Notes under the pieces: model-generated
What the model was told of the DNA's origin: nothing
Database searches by the model: none
The model's input: only the letters and a program-made list of their open reading frames with translations
Translations under genes and position numbers: made by a program
Shown: positions 1 to 5,400 of the stretch, piece by piece
How the letters are laid out: each line of letters starts with the position of its first letter
How positions within the stretch are numbered: the first letter of the stretch is position 1
Source of the DNA: Ilumatobacteraceae bacterium
GTDB taxonomy: Bacteria; Actinomycetota; Acidimicrobiia; Acidimicrobiales; Ilumatobacteraceae
Direction of reading: 5' to 3'
NCBI GenBank assembly: GCA_016650435.1
Contig: JAENVT010000568.1
Span: 1-6,244 of the forward strand
DNA length: 6,244 bases

Positions 1-1311
1 GGCGTTGTCGGTGGTGAACGACGGGTCGTAGGTCAGGCTGGTGTGGGTGACGTCGTCGATGATCCCGACGGTGAACCCGTTGAGCGGCTCGTCCTTGGCG
101 GCCTCGTCGAACACGGCCTTGACCATCGCCGGGGTGAACTCTTTGCTGCTCAAGCCATAACGCCCGCCGATCACTCGCGGCATGTGGCCATCGATCCAGC
201 CGTCGGCGGAGCTGTGCCACAGGGCGGACAGCACGTCGAGGTGCAGCGGCTCGAACGGCGCCCCCGGCTCCTTAGTTCGATCGAGCACGACGACAGTTCG
301 GGTGCTCGGTGGCAGCGCGGCGAGCAGAGCCGCCGTGGGGAACGGGCGGAACAAACGGACGACCGCAACACCGACGCGCTCGTCCGTGCGGCGCAACTCG
401 TCGACGGTCTCCTTCGTCGCCCCAGCGCCCGAGCCCATCAGCACGATCACGCGATCTGCATCCGGCGCGCCGTGATAGTCGACGAGGTGGTAGTGCCGAC
501 CGGTCAGTGTCGCCAGTTGGTCCATCGATGCCTGCACCGCGCCCGGCACATTGTCGTAGAAGGGGTTACAAGCCTCACGGGCCTGGAAAAACACGTCGGG
601 GTTCTGAGCACTGCCGCGCAGCACCGGTCGATCGGGGTCGAGCCCACGGGCGCGGTGGGCGGCGACCGCGGCCGGATCGATCATCGCCCTCAGGTCGTCG
701 GCGGTGGGGATCTCGATGGTGCCGATCTCGTGGCTCGTGCGGAATCCGTCGAAGAAGTGGAGGAACGGGATGCGCGTATCAAGTGTGGTGGCGTGAGCCA
801 CGGCCGCGAAGTCCGCCGTCTCCTGCACGCTGCTCGCGCACAGCATCGCGAACCCGGTCGTGCGGGCCGCCATTACGTCGCTGTGATCGCCGAAGATGCT
901 GAGCGCGTGTGTCGCGATCGTGCGCGCCGCCACATGGATGACCGTCGGGGTGAGCTCGCCGGCGATCTTGAACATGTTGGGCAGCATCAGCAGCAGCCCC
1001 TGGCTGGCGGTGAACGTGGTGCCCAGCGCACCGCGTGTGATTGCCCCATGGAGCGTGCCAGCGGCTCCGGCCTCGCTCTGCATCTCGATCACCTCGGGGA
1101 CCGCGCCCCACAGGTTCGTGCGCCCTTTCGCACTCCAGTCGTCGGCAAACTCGCCCATTGGCGACGCAGGCGTGATCGGGTAGATGGCAATCACCTCGGA
1201 GGCGAGGTGGGCGATTCGGGCAGCAGCCTCGTTGCCATCGATCACCTCGCGTGTGCTCCTGTGTGGAGTTGGAAGTTGCGACTTCTCGGTCTCCGCGCTG
1301 GTAATTGTCAT
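1..1311 (-). CDS. nifJ: Pyruvate:ferredoxin (flavodoxin) oxidoreductase, N-terminal 437 residues, cut by window edge
   Basis: The enzyme oxidises pyruvate to acetyl-CoA and CO2 in the cytoplasm, using thiamine diphosphate and FeS clusters and passing electrons to ferredoxin or flavodoxin. The frame is open without interruption from ATG 1311 to the left edge. Residues 44-48 read YPITP, 78-81 QSEA, 126-130 HVAAR and 382-392 GGRYGLSSKEF, followed by TVGIIDDVTHTSL, all hallmarks of the one-chain enzyme. Thr47, Glu80 and Arg130 match Thr31, Glu64 and Arg114 of the Desulfocurvibacter africanus enzyme at a constant offset of 16. Domains I and II are therefore complete and domain III begins. The full protein should be near 1,170-1,200 residues, with the ferredoxin-like and TPP domains beyond the edge. 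A short GAGG (1317-1320, minus strand) precedes the start by 5 bases. A ferritin-like gene is divergent. Recognition of the family is firm; which electron carrier it uses cannot be seen. Confidence 0.96.
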   Translation of the reverse strand, partial: MTITSAETEKSQLPTPHRSTREVIDGNEAAARIAHLASEVIAIYPITPASPMGEFADDWSAKGRTNLWGAVPEVIEMQSEAGAAGTLHGAITRGALGTTFTASQGLLLMLPNMFKIAGELTPTVIHVAARTIATHALSIFGDHSDVMAARTTGFAMLCASSVQETADFAAVAHATTLDTRIPFLHFFDGFRTSHEIGTIEIPTADDLRAMIDPAAVAAHRARGLDPDRPVLRGSAQNPDVFFQAREACNPFYDNVPGAVQASMDQLATLTGRHYHLVDYHGAPDADRVIVLMGSGAGATKETVDELRRTDERVGVAVVRLFRPFPTAALLAALPPSTRTVVVLDRTKEPGAPFEPLHLDVLSALWHSSADGWIDGHMPRVIGGRYGLSSKEFTPAMVKAVFDEAAKDEPLNGFTVGIIDDVTHTSLTYDPSFTTDNA

Positions 1312-1343
1312 TGAGACCTCGGCTCGTTCTCTCAGCACGGTAT

Positions 1344-1361
1344 GACCGGCCCTGTCCGGTC
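1344..1361. promoter_or_regulatory. Inverted repeat in the nifJ / ferritin-like divergent region
   Basis: GACCGG and CCGGTC form perfect 6-bp arms around a 6-base centre, 33 bases upstream of the nifJ start. It could be a regulator site or a hairpin in the nifJ leader. There is no T-tract, so a terminator is unlikely. Six-base arms of C and G are only weak evidence in GC-rich DNA. Confidence 0.3.
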
Positions 1362-1391
1362 GCCAGGGGCTTTCGTCACTACGTGTGCGAT

Positions 1392-1406
1392 GGGACGTTT
1401 GGCACT
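1392..1406 (+). promoter_or_regulatory. Possible DosR/DevR-like site
   Basis: GGGACGTTTGGCACT resembles the mycobacterial DosR box, whose core is close to GGGACTTTNGGCCCT. Its centre lies about 42 bases before ATG 1441 of the ferritin-like gene and about 88 bases before the nifJ start. This is a suitable place for an activator of the rightward gene, and perhaps of both. The match is partial and rests on the eye alone; no DosR-like regulator gene is in the window. Confidence 0.3.
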
Positions 1407-1440
1407 GGTGAAACGTTCCGAAATCCGGTGCGATGAGCTT

Positions 1441-1941
1441 ATGAATTCTGCTGACGACGGATCTCCTACAAGCACGATCGGGTGGAGTGTTGGGGAAACC
1501 GAACTCTTCTCGCACCTGTCCGGCCATGCAGCGCGCGAGGGTGCGATACTCGACGAGTACGCGCAAGCTGCGACGGCCACCCAGTCCAAGGCGCTGGCCT
1601 ACCTCATCGGGATCCTCATGGAGGATGAGCGCCGGCATCACCGGTGGTTTGCCGAACTCGCCTCATCGCTGGCAGCGGACGCATCCTTCAGCGGTACTGA
1701 GCCGGCTGTCCCGTATATGGACTTCCATCGTGCCGACCGGGTCGCCGTCCGCAACGTGACGGATCGCCTGCTCGACCACGAGAAGGCCGACGAGAAGGAA
1801 CTCAACCGGCTGCAGCGAGAATTGCGCGACGTGAGCGGCACCACCCTGTGGGGTCTGCTCGTTGAGCTCATGCAGCGCGACACCGACAAACACATCGCAG
1901 TCCTCACATTCGTGAAGAAGCACCTGACCGCCTTCGACTGA
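1441..1941 (+). CDS. Ferritin-like / rubrerythrin-type four-helix protein
   Basis: A 166-residue protein that looks like a single ferritin-like bundle, likely cytoplasmic. Candidate metal ligands, one set per helix, are Glu33 (helix A), Glu63-x-x-His66 (helix B, EDERRHHRWF), Glu114/Glu118 (helix C, DHEKADEKE) and Glu142 with His151 (helix D, RDTDKHIAVL). No rubredoxin-like cysteine knuckle follows, so this is not a complete rubrerythrin. Role unknown: peroxide or iron handling is the usual guess for the superfamily. It is divergent from the oxygen-sensitive nifJ enzyme, where protection would make sense, but that is inference. The frame is open back to ATG 1342, which would give 199 residues. 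I prefer ATG 1441 because the first 33 codons resemble no ferritin helix, have weaker third-position G/C and would cover the divergent control region. No start here has a good Shine-Dalgarno sequence. Confidence 0.75.
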   Translation: MNSADDGSPTSTIGWSVGETELFSHLSGHAAREGAILDEYAQAATATQSKALAYLIGILMEDERRHHRWFAELASSLAADASFSGTEPAVPYMDFHRADRVAVRNVTDRLLDHEKADEKELNRLQRELRDVSGTTLWGLLVELMQRDTDKHIAVLTFVKKHLTAFD

Positions 1942-1958
1942 GCGGGCCCTATGCGGTC

Positions 1959-1981
1959 GGGATCTGTCCAGAGTCGATCCC
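1959..1981. other. Short inverted repeat between ferritin-like and CPBP genes
   Basis: GGGATC and GATCCC form perfect 6-bp arms around an 11-base loop, 18 bases after the ferritin-like stop. There is no T-run behind it. It could be a weak transcript end or simply chance; the two genes may still be co-transcribed across the 50-bp gap. Confidence 0.2.
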
Positions 1982-1983
1982 AC

Positions 1984-2002
1984 CTGACTCTATGCCAGTC
2001 AG
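1984..2002. other. Inverted repeat around the first possible start of the CPBP gene
   Basis: CTGACT (1984-1989) and AGTCAG (1997-2002) pair perfectly and leave ATG 1992-1994 in a 7-base loop. A hairpin in the mRNA could affect initiation there, or the true start may be the downstream GTG 2016. Confidence 0.25.
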
Positions 2003-2852
2003 TGACGGGGCGACCGTGGAGCGTCCGAACGTAGCGAGCGACGCTTCGACTTCGTCCGATCGGCAGGTCCTGTGGTTCGGTCTTCTCGCGATCGGTCTGA
2101 CTTGGTCCGCGTGGCTGCCGCTCGCGGCAACCAGCGAGGGGTGGGGTGACGTACACGCCAGCCCCTATCTCCATTTCGTCGGTGGTCTGGGCCCCGCTCT
2201 CGCCGCCCTCATCATGACTGCAGCGAACGACGGGCGCAGGGGCCTGCGAGTGCTGTTGCAGCGCGTCACCACCGGTCCCGGTCGCTGGCTGACCTTCGCA
2301 GCCCTTGCCCCCGCGACTGGGTATTTCATCGCGATCGGAGCGGCGTCAGCGTTCGGGGTACACGTCGGAATGGGCCTCACAGGGGCGAGTCTTGAGTTCT
2401 CGTCGACTCCGGTGGCGGTGTACTGGCTCGCCAACTTGGTGTTCTATGGGTACGGGGAGGAGATCGGATGGCGCGGCTTCGCCCTGCCGCGGCTGCAACG
2501 ACACCGGTCCGCGCTAGCCGCTTCGATGTGGCTCGCGCTCGTCTGGGGACTGTGGCACGTCCCCCTGTTCTTCTTCAGCGCCGGGCTCGGAACAATGCCA
2601 CCGATCGGACTGATCGGTTGGGCCGCAAGCATCGTCACCGGCTCCGTCGTGTGCACCTGGCTGTTCAACTCCACCAGGGGCAGCCTTGCCGTACTCGCCA
2701 TCTTCCACGCGTCGTTGGACATCTTCATCGGATCACCGACGGGAGGTGACGTGGTTCCCAACGTCATGGGGGCGTTCGTAGTATGCGGCGCGCTGGTCAT
2801 ACCGAGACGGTTCGGTCGAGAGAATCTGTCGACCGCGCCGAAGGTCATATGA
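1992..2852 (+). CDS. CPBP-family (CAAX-like) intramembrane metalloprotease
   Basis: A 286-residue membrane protein of the CPBP/Abi family, relatives of eukaryotic Rce1 that cleave peptides within the membrane. Hydrophobic segments run at about 26-46, 58-77, 99-123, 140-155, 172-196, 203-224 and 231-275. The family motifs are all present: Glu156-Glu157-x-x-x-Arg161 (GEEIGWRGF), Trp185-x-x-x-His189 (LVWGLWHVP) and His239-x-x-x-Asp243 (IFHASLD), where Asp stands in for the more usual Asn. The polar first 24 residues precede the first segment and hold no signal peptide. ATG 1992 has no Shine-Dalgarno sequence and sits in the loop of a 6-bp inverted repeat. GTG 2016, eight codons later and preceded by GGGG at 2007-2010, is a fair alternative start. 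It lies 50 bp behind the ferritin-like gene. Substrate unknown; members serve in bacteriocin immunity, peptide maturation or regulated proteolysis. Confidence 0.88.
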   Translation: MPVSDGATVERPNVASDASTSSDRQVLWFGLLAIGLTWSAWLPLAATSEGWGDVHASPYLHFVGGLGPALAALIMTAANDGRRGLRVLLQRVTTGPGRWLTFAALAPATGYFIAIGAASAFGVHVGMGLTGASLEFSSTPVAVYWLANLVFYGYGEEIGWRGFALPRLQRHRSALAASMWLALVWGLWHVPLFFFSAGLGTMPPIGLIGWAASIVTGSVVCTWLFNSTRGSLAVLAIFHASLDIFIGSPTGGDVVPNVMGAFVVCGALVIPRRFGRENLSTAPKVI

Positions 2853-2883
2853 CCGCGTGGAAGGTGCGACGGCTCCGGAGTTG

Positions 2884-2889
2884 TATACC
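2884..2889 (+). promoter_or_regulatory. Putative -10 element of a leaderless transcript
   Basis: TATACC ends six bases before ATG 2896, so the predicted transcript would begin on the A of the start codon. The same six-base gap is found at 3234-3239 and, on the minus strand, at 5368-5373. I see no convincing -35 hexamer. An 8-bp palindrome CTCCGGAG (2873-2880) lies just upstream. Confidence 0.35.
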
Positions 2890-2895
2890 GTGGGG

Positions 2896-2982
2896 ATGAC
2901 CAGCATCGCCGCGCATCTCGAGGCGAACAACTACAACACTCGCCTCGTCAACCAGGTATTTCGTGGAGCTGAGGGGAATTGA
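2896..2982 (+). CDS. Possible 28-residue leaderless ORF ending inside att repeat A
   Basis: The frame starts MTSIAAHLEANNYNTRLVNQ and ends eight codons later at a TGA inside the tRNA-derived repeat. It might be the first codons of a gene cut off when the element joined the chromosome, since the stop belongs to the repeat. The start has a -10 hexamer at leaderless spacing. The NNYN stretch is written by bases 2926-2938, a copy of the 13-bp half-site found in the toxin-antitoxin operator, so the DNA may matter more than the peptide. I do not recognise the peptide, and the ORF may be meaningless. Confidence 0.25.
   Translation: MTSIAAHLEANNYNTRLVNQVFRGAEGN
2926..2938 (+). promoter_or_regulatory. 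Isolated copy of the toxin-antitoxin operator half-site
   Basis: AACAACTACAACA differs by one base from each arm of the operator at 3214-3243, when the right arm is read on the minus strand. It lies 26 bases left of the tRNA-derived part of repeat A. It may be an extra binding site for the HTH antitoxin or an arm-type site of the att region. Function is inferred only from similarity. Confidence 0.4.
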
Positions 2983-3042
2983 ACCCCTGACCCCTTCCAT
3001 GCCATGGGCAGGCCCCAACGCGAAGAAATGTAGTTACACCCT
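2962..3042 (-). repeat. Direct repeat A: att-like site with tRNA-Ala(GGC) 3' half
   Basis: Identical over 81 bp to 6022-6102; allowing two mismatches (2954, 2961) the match extends left to 2951. On the minus strand it reads the 3' half of a tRNA-Ala: loop ATGGCAT with anticodon GGC (3005-2999), stem strand GGAAG (2998-2994), 5-base variable region, a perfect 5-bp T-stem with loop TTCAATT (2988-2972), acceptor strand CAGCTCC (2971-2965) and discriminator A (2964). Upstream of the loop the tRNA stops: the expected CTTCC partner strand is TGCCC, and D-arm and 5' acceptor are missing. The 37 bp on that side (3006-3042) are the same in both copies and look like an element arm ending in TGTAGTTACA. 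It is not a working tRNA gene. The pattern fits the displaced copy made when an element integrates at the anticodon loop of a tRNA gene. Confidence 0.8.
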
Positions 3043-3213
3043 TGATCGCGAATGCCGGGAAGGGGAGATTCGAGACCGTGGCACCTCGGCCACCGACGAC
3101 GGAAGGCCAAGCTTCCCACGAGGCTGACGAACCAGGGCTCAACCCGCAGGGTGAATACACCGGGCACCAGATGGATGGCCGCGCCCTCTTTCTCGAAGGA
3201 GAACCAAGCCGCC
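3043..3213. other. Non-coding stretch between att repeat A and the toxin-antitoxin promoter
   Basis: I find no gene with start signals here on either strand. The open frames that cross it run into the tRNA-derived repeat and have no recognisable content. It probably includes the left-end arm of the islet. Confidence 0.5.
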
Positions 3214-3243
3214 AATAACTACAACAGAAGTGTTATAGTTGTT
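3214..3243. promoter_or_regulatory. Operator inverted repeat of the toxin-antitoxin operon
   Basis: Arms AATAACTACAACA (3214-3226) and TGTTATAGTTGTT (3231-3243) pair at 11 of 13 positions around the centre GAAG. The right arm covers the predicted -10 and the left arm reaches the -35 zone, so a protein bound here would block the promoter. Autorepression by the HTH antitoxin encoded immediately downstream is the natural reading, as usual for toxin-antitoxin operons. Confidence 0.65.
3234..3239 (+). promoter_or_regulatory. -10 element of the toxin-antitoxin operon, leaderless
   Basis: TATAGT ends six bases before ATG 3246, so transcription should start at or very near the start codon. No Shine-Dalgarno sequence precedes that ATG, which agrees with a leaderless mRNA. 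No clear -35 hexamer is seen. Confidence 0.55.
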
Positions 3244-3245
3244 GA

Positions 3246-3890
3246 ATGGGGGCATTGGTCGAAGGGTTCACCGTTCGAGAAGCAGCCGAGGCGCTCGACG
3301 TGTCGCGCATCCGCGTGCAACACATGATCAGCGACAACCAGCTCGTTGCGGAGCGGATCGGCAACCGGTGGATCATCCCGCGCCATGAGGTGTTCCGCTG
3401 CCAGCGAATTCCCCGCCCGGGAGGCCGGCCGTACACCGCGACCAGCTGTTGGGACATCATCGACGAGCTCTGTCATGGTCGCCGCCCTCTCGAATGGCTC
3501 CACGAGAACTGGCATCTCCTATGCGGTCGCGCCCGCCACACAACCGGCCGGATGCTGCCCGACCTGATCGCCGACGTGTACGAAGACCCGAATGTAGTGG
3601 TCGGCGGTGCTCATGCGGCCGCCGACCGTGGCGCGGCTGCCCGCCCGTTCACCCCGCCCGTCGACGTGTACGTGGCCGAGGCGAAGGCGGTCTCGTACTC
3701 GATCGCTATCGGTCTGCGGCCCGTGACCGCGGAACCGAATGTCACGGTCCATATGGTGACTAGCAGCCAGTGGGAACTGCTCTCGACCAGCCGAACGGTC
3801 AACCTCGTCGTCGCATACACCGACCTGATGGAAGCCGGAGATCGCGCCGCCGCCGAGGTGTACCGCGAGCTGCAGTTCGGTCGGAGATGA
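3246..3890 (+). CDS. Type IV AbiEi-like antitoxin with excisionase/MerR-like HTH
   Basis: A 214-residue cytoplasmic protein with two recognisable ends. Residues 8-50 (TVREAAEALDVSRIRVQHMI, then RIGNRWIIPRHEV) are a helix-turn-helix with a short wing, of the excisionase/MerR type. Residues 138-208 resemble the C-terminal region of AbiEi-type antitoxins: VDVYVAEA, then a beta-rich stretch, then VVAYTDLMEAGDRAAAEVYRELQ-like sequence. The middle (about 60-115) is unassigned. Classical AbiEi proteins carry a different winged-helix N-terminus, so this may be a domain swap. The gene overlaps the nucleotidyltransferase by ATGA, implying translational coupling and a pair that acts together. Expected role: repress its own promoter through the inverted repeat at 3214-3243 and oppose the toxin. 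The start is set by a -10 at leaderless distance. A plain transcription factor cannot be excluded, but the toxin partner argues against it. Confidence 0.75.
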   Translation: MGALVEGFTVREAAEALDVSRIRVQHMISDNQLVAERIGNRWIIPRHEVFRCQRIPRPGGRPYTATSCWDIIDELCHGRRPLEWLHENWHLLCGRARHTTGRMLPDLIADVYEDPNVVVGGAHAAADRGAAARPFTPPVDVYVAEAKAVSYSIAIGLRPVTAEPNVTVHMVTSSQWELLSTSRTVNLVVAYTDLMEAGDRAAAEVYRELQFGRR

Positions 3891-4672
3891 CCGACCTGCG
3901 CACACTGACCGTGAACCTCATCGGCAACGGTCCGCTGCCTGCCAAACAGGTTGTCGTCTTGCGATCCTTGCGCGGCCTCGGGCAGATCGTGGCGACGAAA
4001 CAGTGGTGCCTCATCGGCGGATTGATGGTCGAGATCCTCTTGATCTCGCGCGGCACGCTGATGCTCCGCCCGACAGATGACGGCGACATCATCGGCGATG
4101 TTGTGGCTGATCGGTCGGTGCTCCGAAAACTCGCACGCGGCCTCATCGATATGGGGTTCGAAGAACTCCCGGCCGGTCGCGCGGGCCAGATCGGTGTCCG
4201 TTTCCAAGAGCCGACGTCTGGCGCGTTCATCGACATCCTCGCACCCGAGGCTTCTCTGCGCTTGCGCAGGGTCGTCCCCACCCAAAGCGACAAACGGGCG
4301 CTGGAAGCACCAGGAACCGACGTTGCGATCGAGACAGCAACCGAAGTCTCCGTCACTTACGCCGTGGACGAACCGCCGCTCACCATCCGTGTGCCGTCTG
4401 TGCTCGGTGCCATCTACGCGAAAGCGACGGCATGGCACGTGATCAAGAACGCACGCGACTCACAGAAGCATCTGCATGACGCGGCCGCTCTGTTGACCGT
4501 GGCCCGTCTCGCAGAACTCCGTGATGTACCGAGGCCTGTCAGGAAACGGCTCGTGTGGTTGCACGACGAGCTCCAGAACACAAACTCCGTCGGCTGGCAA
4601 TACGTGACCGCGCAACCACGGGCCGACGCGATCGCCCGACTGTCTACTGCGCTCCACGCCAGCTATCAGTGA
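3887..4672 (+). CDS. AbiEii/MenT-type nucleotidyltransferase toxin
   Basis: A 261-residue protein of the DNA polymerase beta-type nucleotidyltransferase fold, AbiEii group. The first motif is Gly44-Gly45 (CLIGGLMVE), followed by Arg61-x-Thr63-x-Asp65-x-Asp67 (RPTDDGD), giving the two metal-binding aspartates. Asp116 in FIDILAP is the likely third. Lys179 (IYAKATA) and Lys194-x-x-x-Asp198 (QKHLHDAAALL) fit the later conserved block of the family. No motif is broken, so the enzyme should be active. Related MenT toxins transfer nucleotides to tRNA acceptor ends and stop translation; the target of this one is unknown. Start ATG 3887 overlaps the antitoxin stop by ATGA. The frame is open further upstream to 3770, but that would lie deep inside the antitoxin gene. 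It is the last gene of its operon, ending 86 bp from the convergent TetR gene. Confidence 0.82.
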   Translation: MTDLRTLTVNLIGNGPLPAKQVVVLRSLRGLGQIVATKQWCLIGGLMVEILLISRGTLMLRPTDDGDIIGDVVADRSVLRKLARGLIDMGFEELPAGRAGQIGVRFQEPTSGAFIDILAPEASLRLRRVVPTQSDKRALEAPGTDVAIETATEVSVTYAVDEPPLTIRVPSVLGAIYAKATAWHVIKNARDSQKHLHDAAALLTVARLAELRDVPRPVRKRLVWLHDELQNTNSVGWQYVTAQPRADAIARLSTALHASYQ

Positions 4673-4703
4673 CCCCTGCGCCTCGCCTCAGACGTCATAA
4701 CGG

Positions 4704-4725
4704 TTTCGTGGAGCTTCGGGGAAAT
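4704..4725 (-). repeat. Possible degenerate third att-like site
   Basis: TTTCGTGGAGCT (4704-4715) is identical to 2959-2970 at the left end of repeat A, and after two differing bases GGGGAA (4718-4723) matches again in register. On the minus strand this is the acceptor 3' end and part of the T-arm of the tRNA-Ala sequence. The anticodon part is absent. It falls exactly between the toxin-antitoxin operon and the TetR/cupin module. Confidence 0.4.
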
Positions 4726-4758
4726 CCGATGCGCTGGTACCCAGGACGGATCGGGTCG

Positions 4759-5361
4759 CTATCGCGGACGGAGTTCGGACGCCGCGAGCGTCTCGGCGAT
4801 CCACACGAGTAGGGCGGCGGCCTCGTTGCGTTCGAGGCCTGCGATGTCGGTGAGGAACACGAGGCTTTCGATCCCGACTGAGCTGGCCAGGGCGGCGACT
4901 AGGCGGCCAAATCGCTTTGGTCCCAGGGCGCGCTTGGCGGGAGCCAGGGCGTCCTCGAACCACAACAGGCGGCGGCCCTTGCGAAGCACGAGGTCCTTCT
5001 CGCTCGCCGTTGGTTCCAGTGATAGACGCAGCATCGCCCGAAGTTCGGGTTCCCAGTCGAGGGTGAGGCGCATGATCTCACCTGCCGCGAGCACAACCCG
5101 TTCGAGGGGGTCTTCGGGCGGGTCGGCCGGCAACATGGAGAGTGCCTCGATCTCGGGCCGGGCCGCCACCACCAACTCACGCGAGTTCGAGAAATACCGG
5201 TACGCGGTGGCTCGAGAGACCTCGGCCCGTTCGGCTGCCGCCTCCACCGAAACCGTGGATCCGTCGGCGAGCAACGCGCGAGCGGCGTCGATCATGGCAC
5301 GCCTGGTCCGCGCTTTCTGGCGTCCTCGTCCCGTTTGCGATTCTGAGATAGACATGCTCAT
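4759..5361 (-). CDS. TetR/AcrR-family transcriptional regulator
   Basis: A 200-residue repressor-type protein. Residues 16-64 are a TetR DNA-binding domain, with RRAMIDAARALLADG as helix 1, VEAAAERAEV before the turn and the recognition helix SRATAYRYFSNSREL at 49-62. The rest is a helical ligand and dimer domain without a ligand I can name. The start at 5361 is supported by a -10 hexamer (TATAGT, minus strand, 5373-5368) ending six bases upstream, again a leaderless arrangement; a second ATG lies two codons later. A perfect 14-bp palindrome at 5365-5378 covers this -10 and that of the divergent cupin gene, so it very likely controls both genes. It converges on the toxin gene. Effector and physiological signal are unknown. 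Confidence 0.9.
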   Translation of the reverse strand: MSMSISESQTGRGRQKARTRRAMIDAARALLADGSTVSVEAAAERAEVSRATAYRYFSNSRELVVAARPEIEALSMLPADPPEDPLERVVLAAGEIMRLTLDWEPELRAMLRLSLEPTASEKDLVLRKGRRLLWFEDALAPAKRALGPKRFGRLVAALASSVGIESLVFLTDIAGLERNEAAALLVWIAETLAASELRPR

Positions 5362-5364
5362 AAT

Positions 5365-5378
5365 GAGACTATAGTCTC
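5365..5378. promoter_or_regulatory. TetR operator palindrome overlapping both divergent -10 elements
   Basis: GAGACTATAGTCTC is a perfect 14-bp palindrome. Its centre reads as TATAGT on the plus strand (5370-5375), a -10 for the cupin gene with predicted start near 5382. It also reads as TATAGT on the minus strand (5373-5368), a leaderless -10 for the TetR gene. Binding by the adjacent TetR protein would shut off both promoters at once. Confidence 0.7.
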
Positions 5379-5400
5379 GTCACAATGAAGGGTGGTTGAC

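Noticed and set aside
43..1314. A 423-codon open frame on the plus strand
   Set aside because: It lies antisense to nifJ, its product resembles no known family and is very rich in Arg, Gly and His, a typical mirror frame of a GC-rich gene. The minus strand gives an unmistakable oxidoreductase.
1342..1440. A 33-residue N-terminal extension of the ferritin-like protein
   Set aside because: No ribosome site, no helix-like sequence, lower third-position G/C, and it would swallow the divergent regulatory region. It cannot be fully excluded.
2964..3005. A functional tRNA-Ala gene at repeat A (and its twin at 6024-6065)
   Set aside because: Only the 3' half is present. The 5' anticodon strand mispairs (TGCCC against GGAAG), and no D-arm or matching 5' acceptor strand is found at the proper distance.
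2964..3018. A short D-arm-less tRNA starting at GGGGCC (minus strand, near 3016)
   Set aside because: GGGGCCT pairs with the acceptor strand for only five positions including a G-U, and the anticodon stem fails, so the fold is not supported.
2964..3042. tmRNA end
   Set aside because: The AGCTCCA ending is shared with tmRNA, but the GGC anticodon loop and 5-base variable region identify tRNA-Ala, and no tag frame is nearby.
2931..3215. A 94-codon minus-strand frame through repeat A
   Set aside because: It translates the tRNA remnant and the att arm, and the same tail appears at repeat B. No start signal and no recognisable domain.
3611..4438. A 275-codon minus-strand frame opposite the toxin-antitoxin genes
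   Set aside because: It is antisense to two genes with clear motifs and ATGA coupling, and its own product has no recognisable features.
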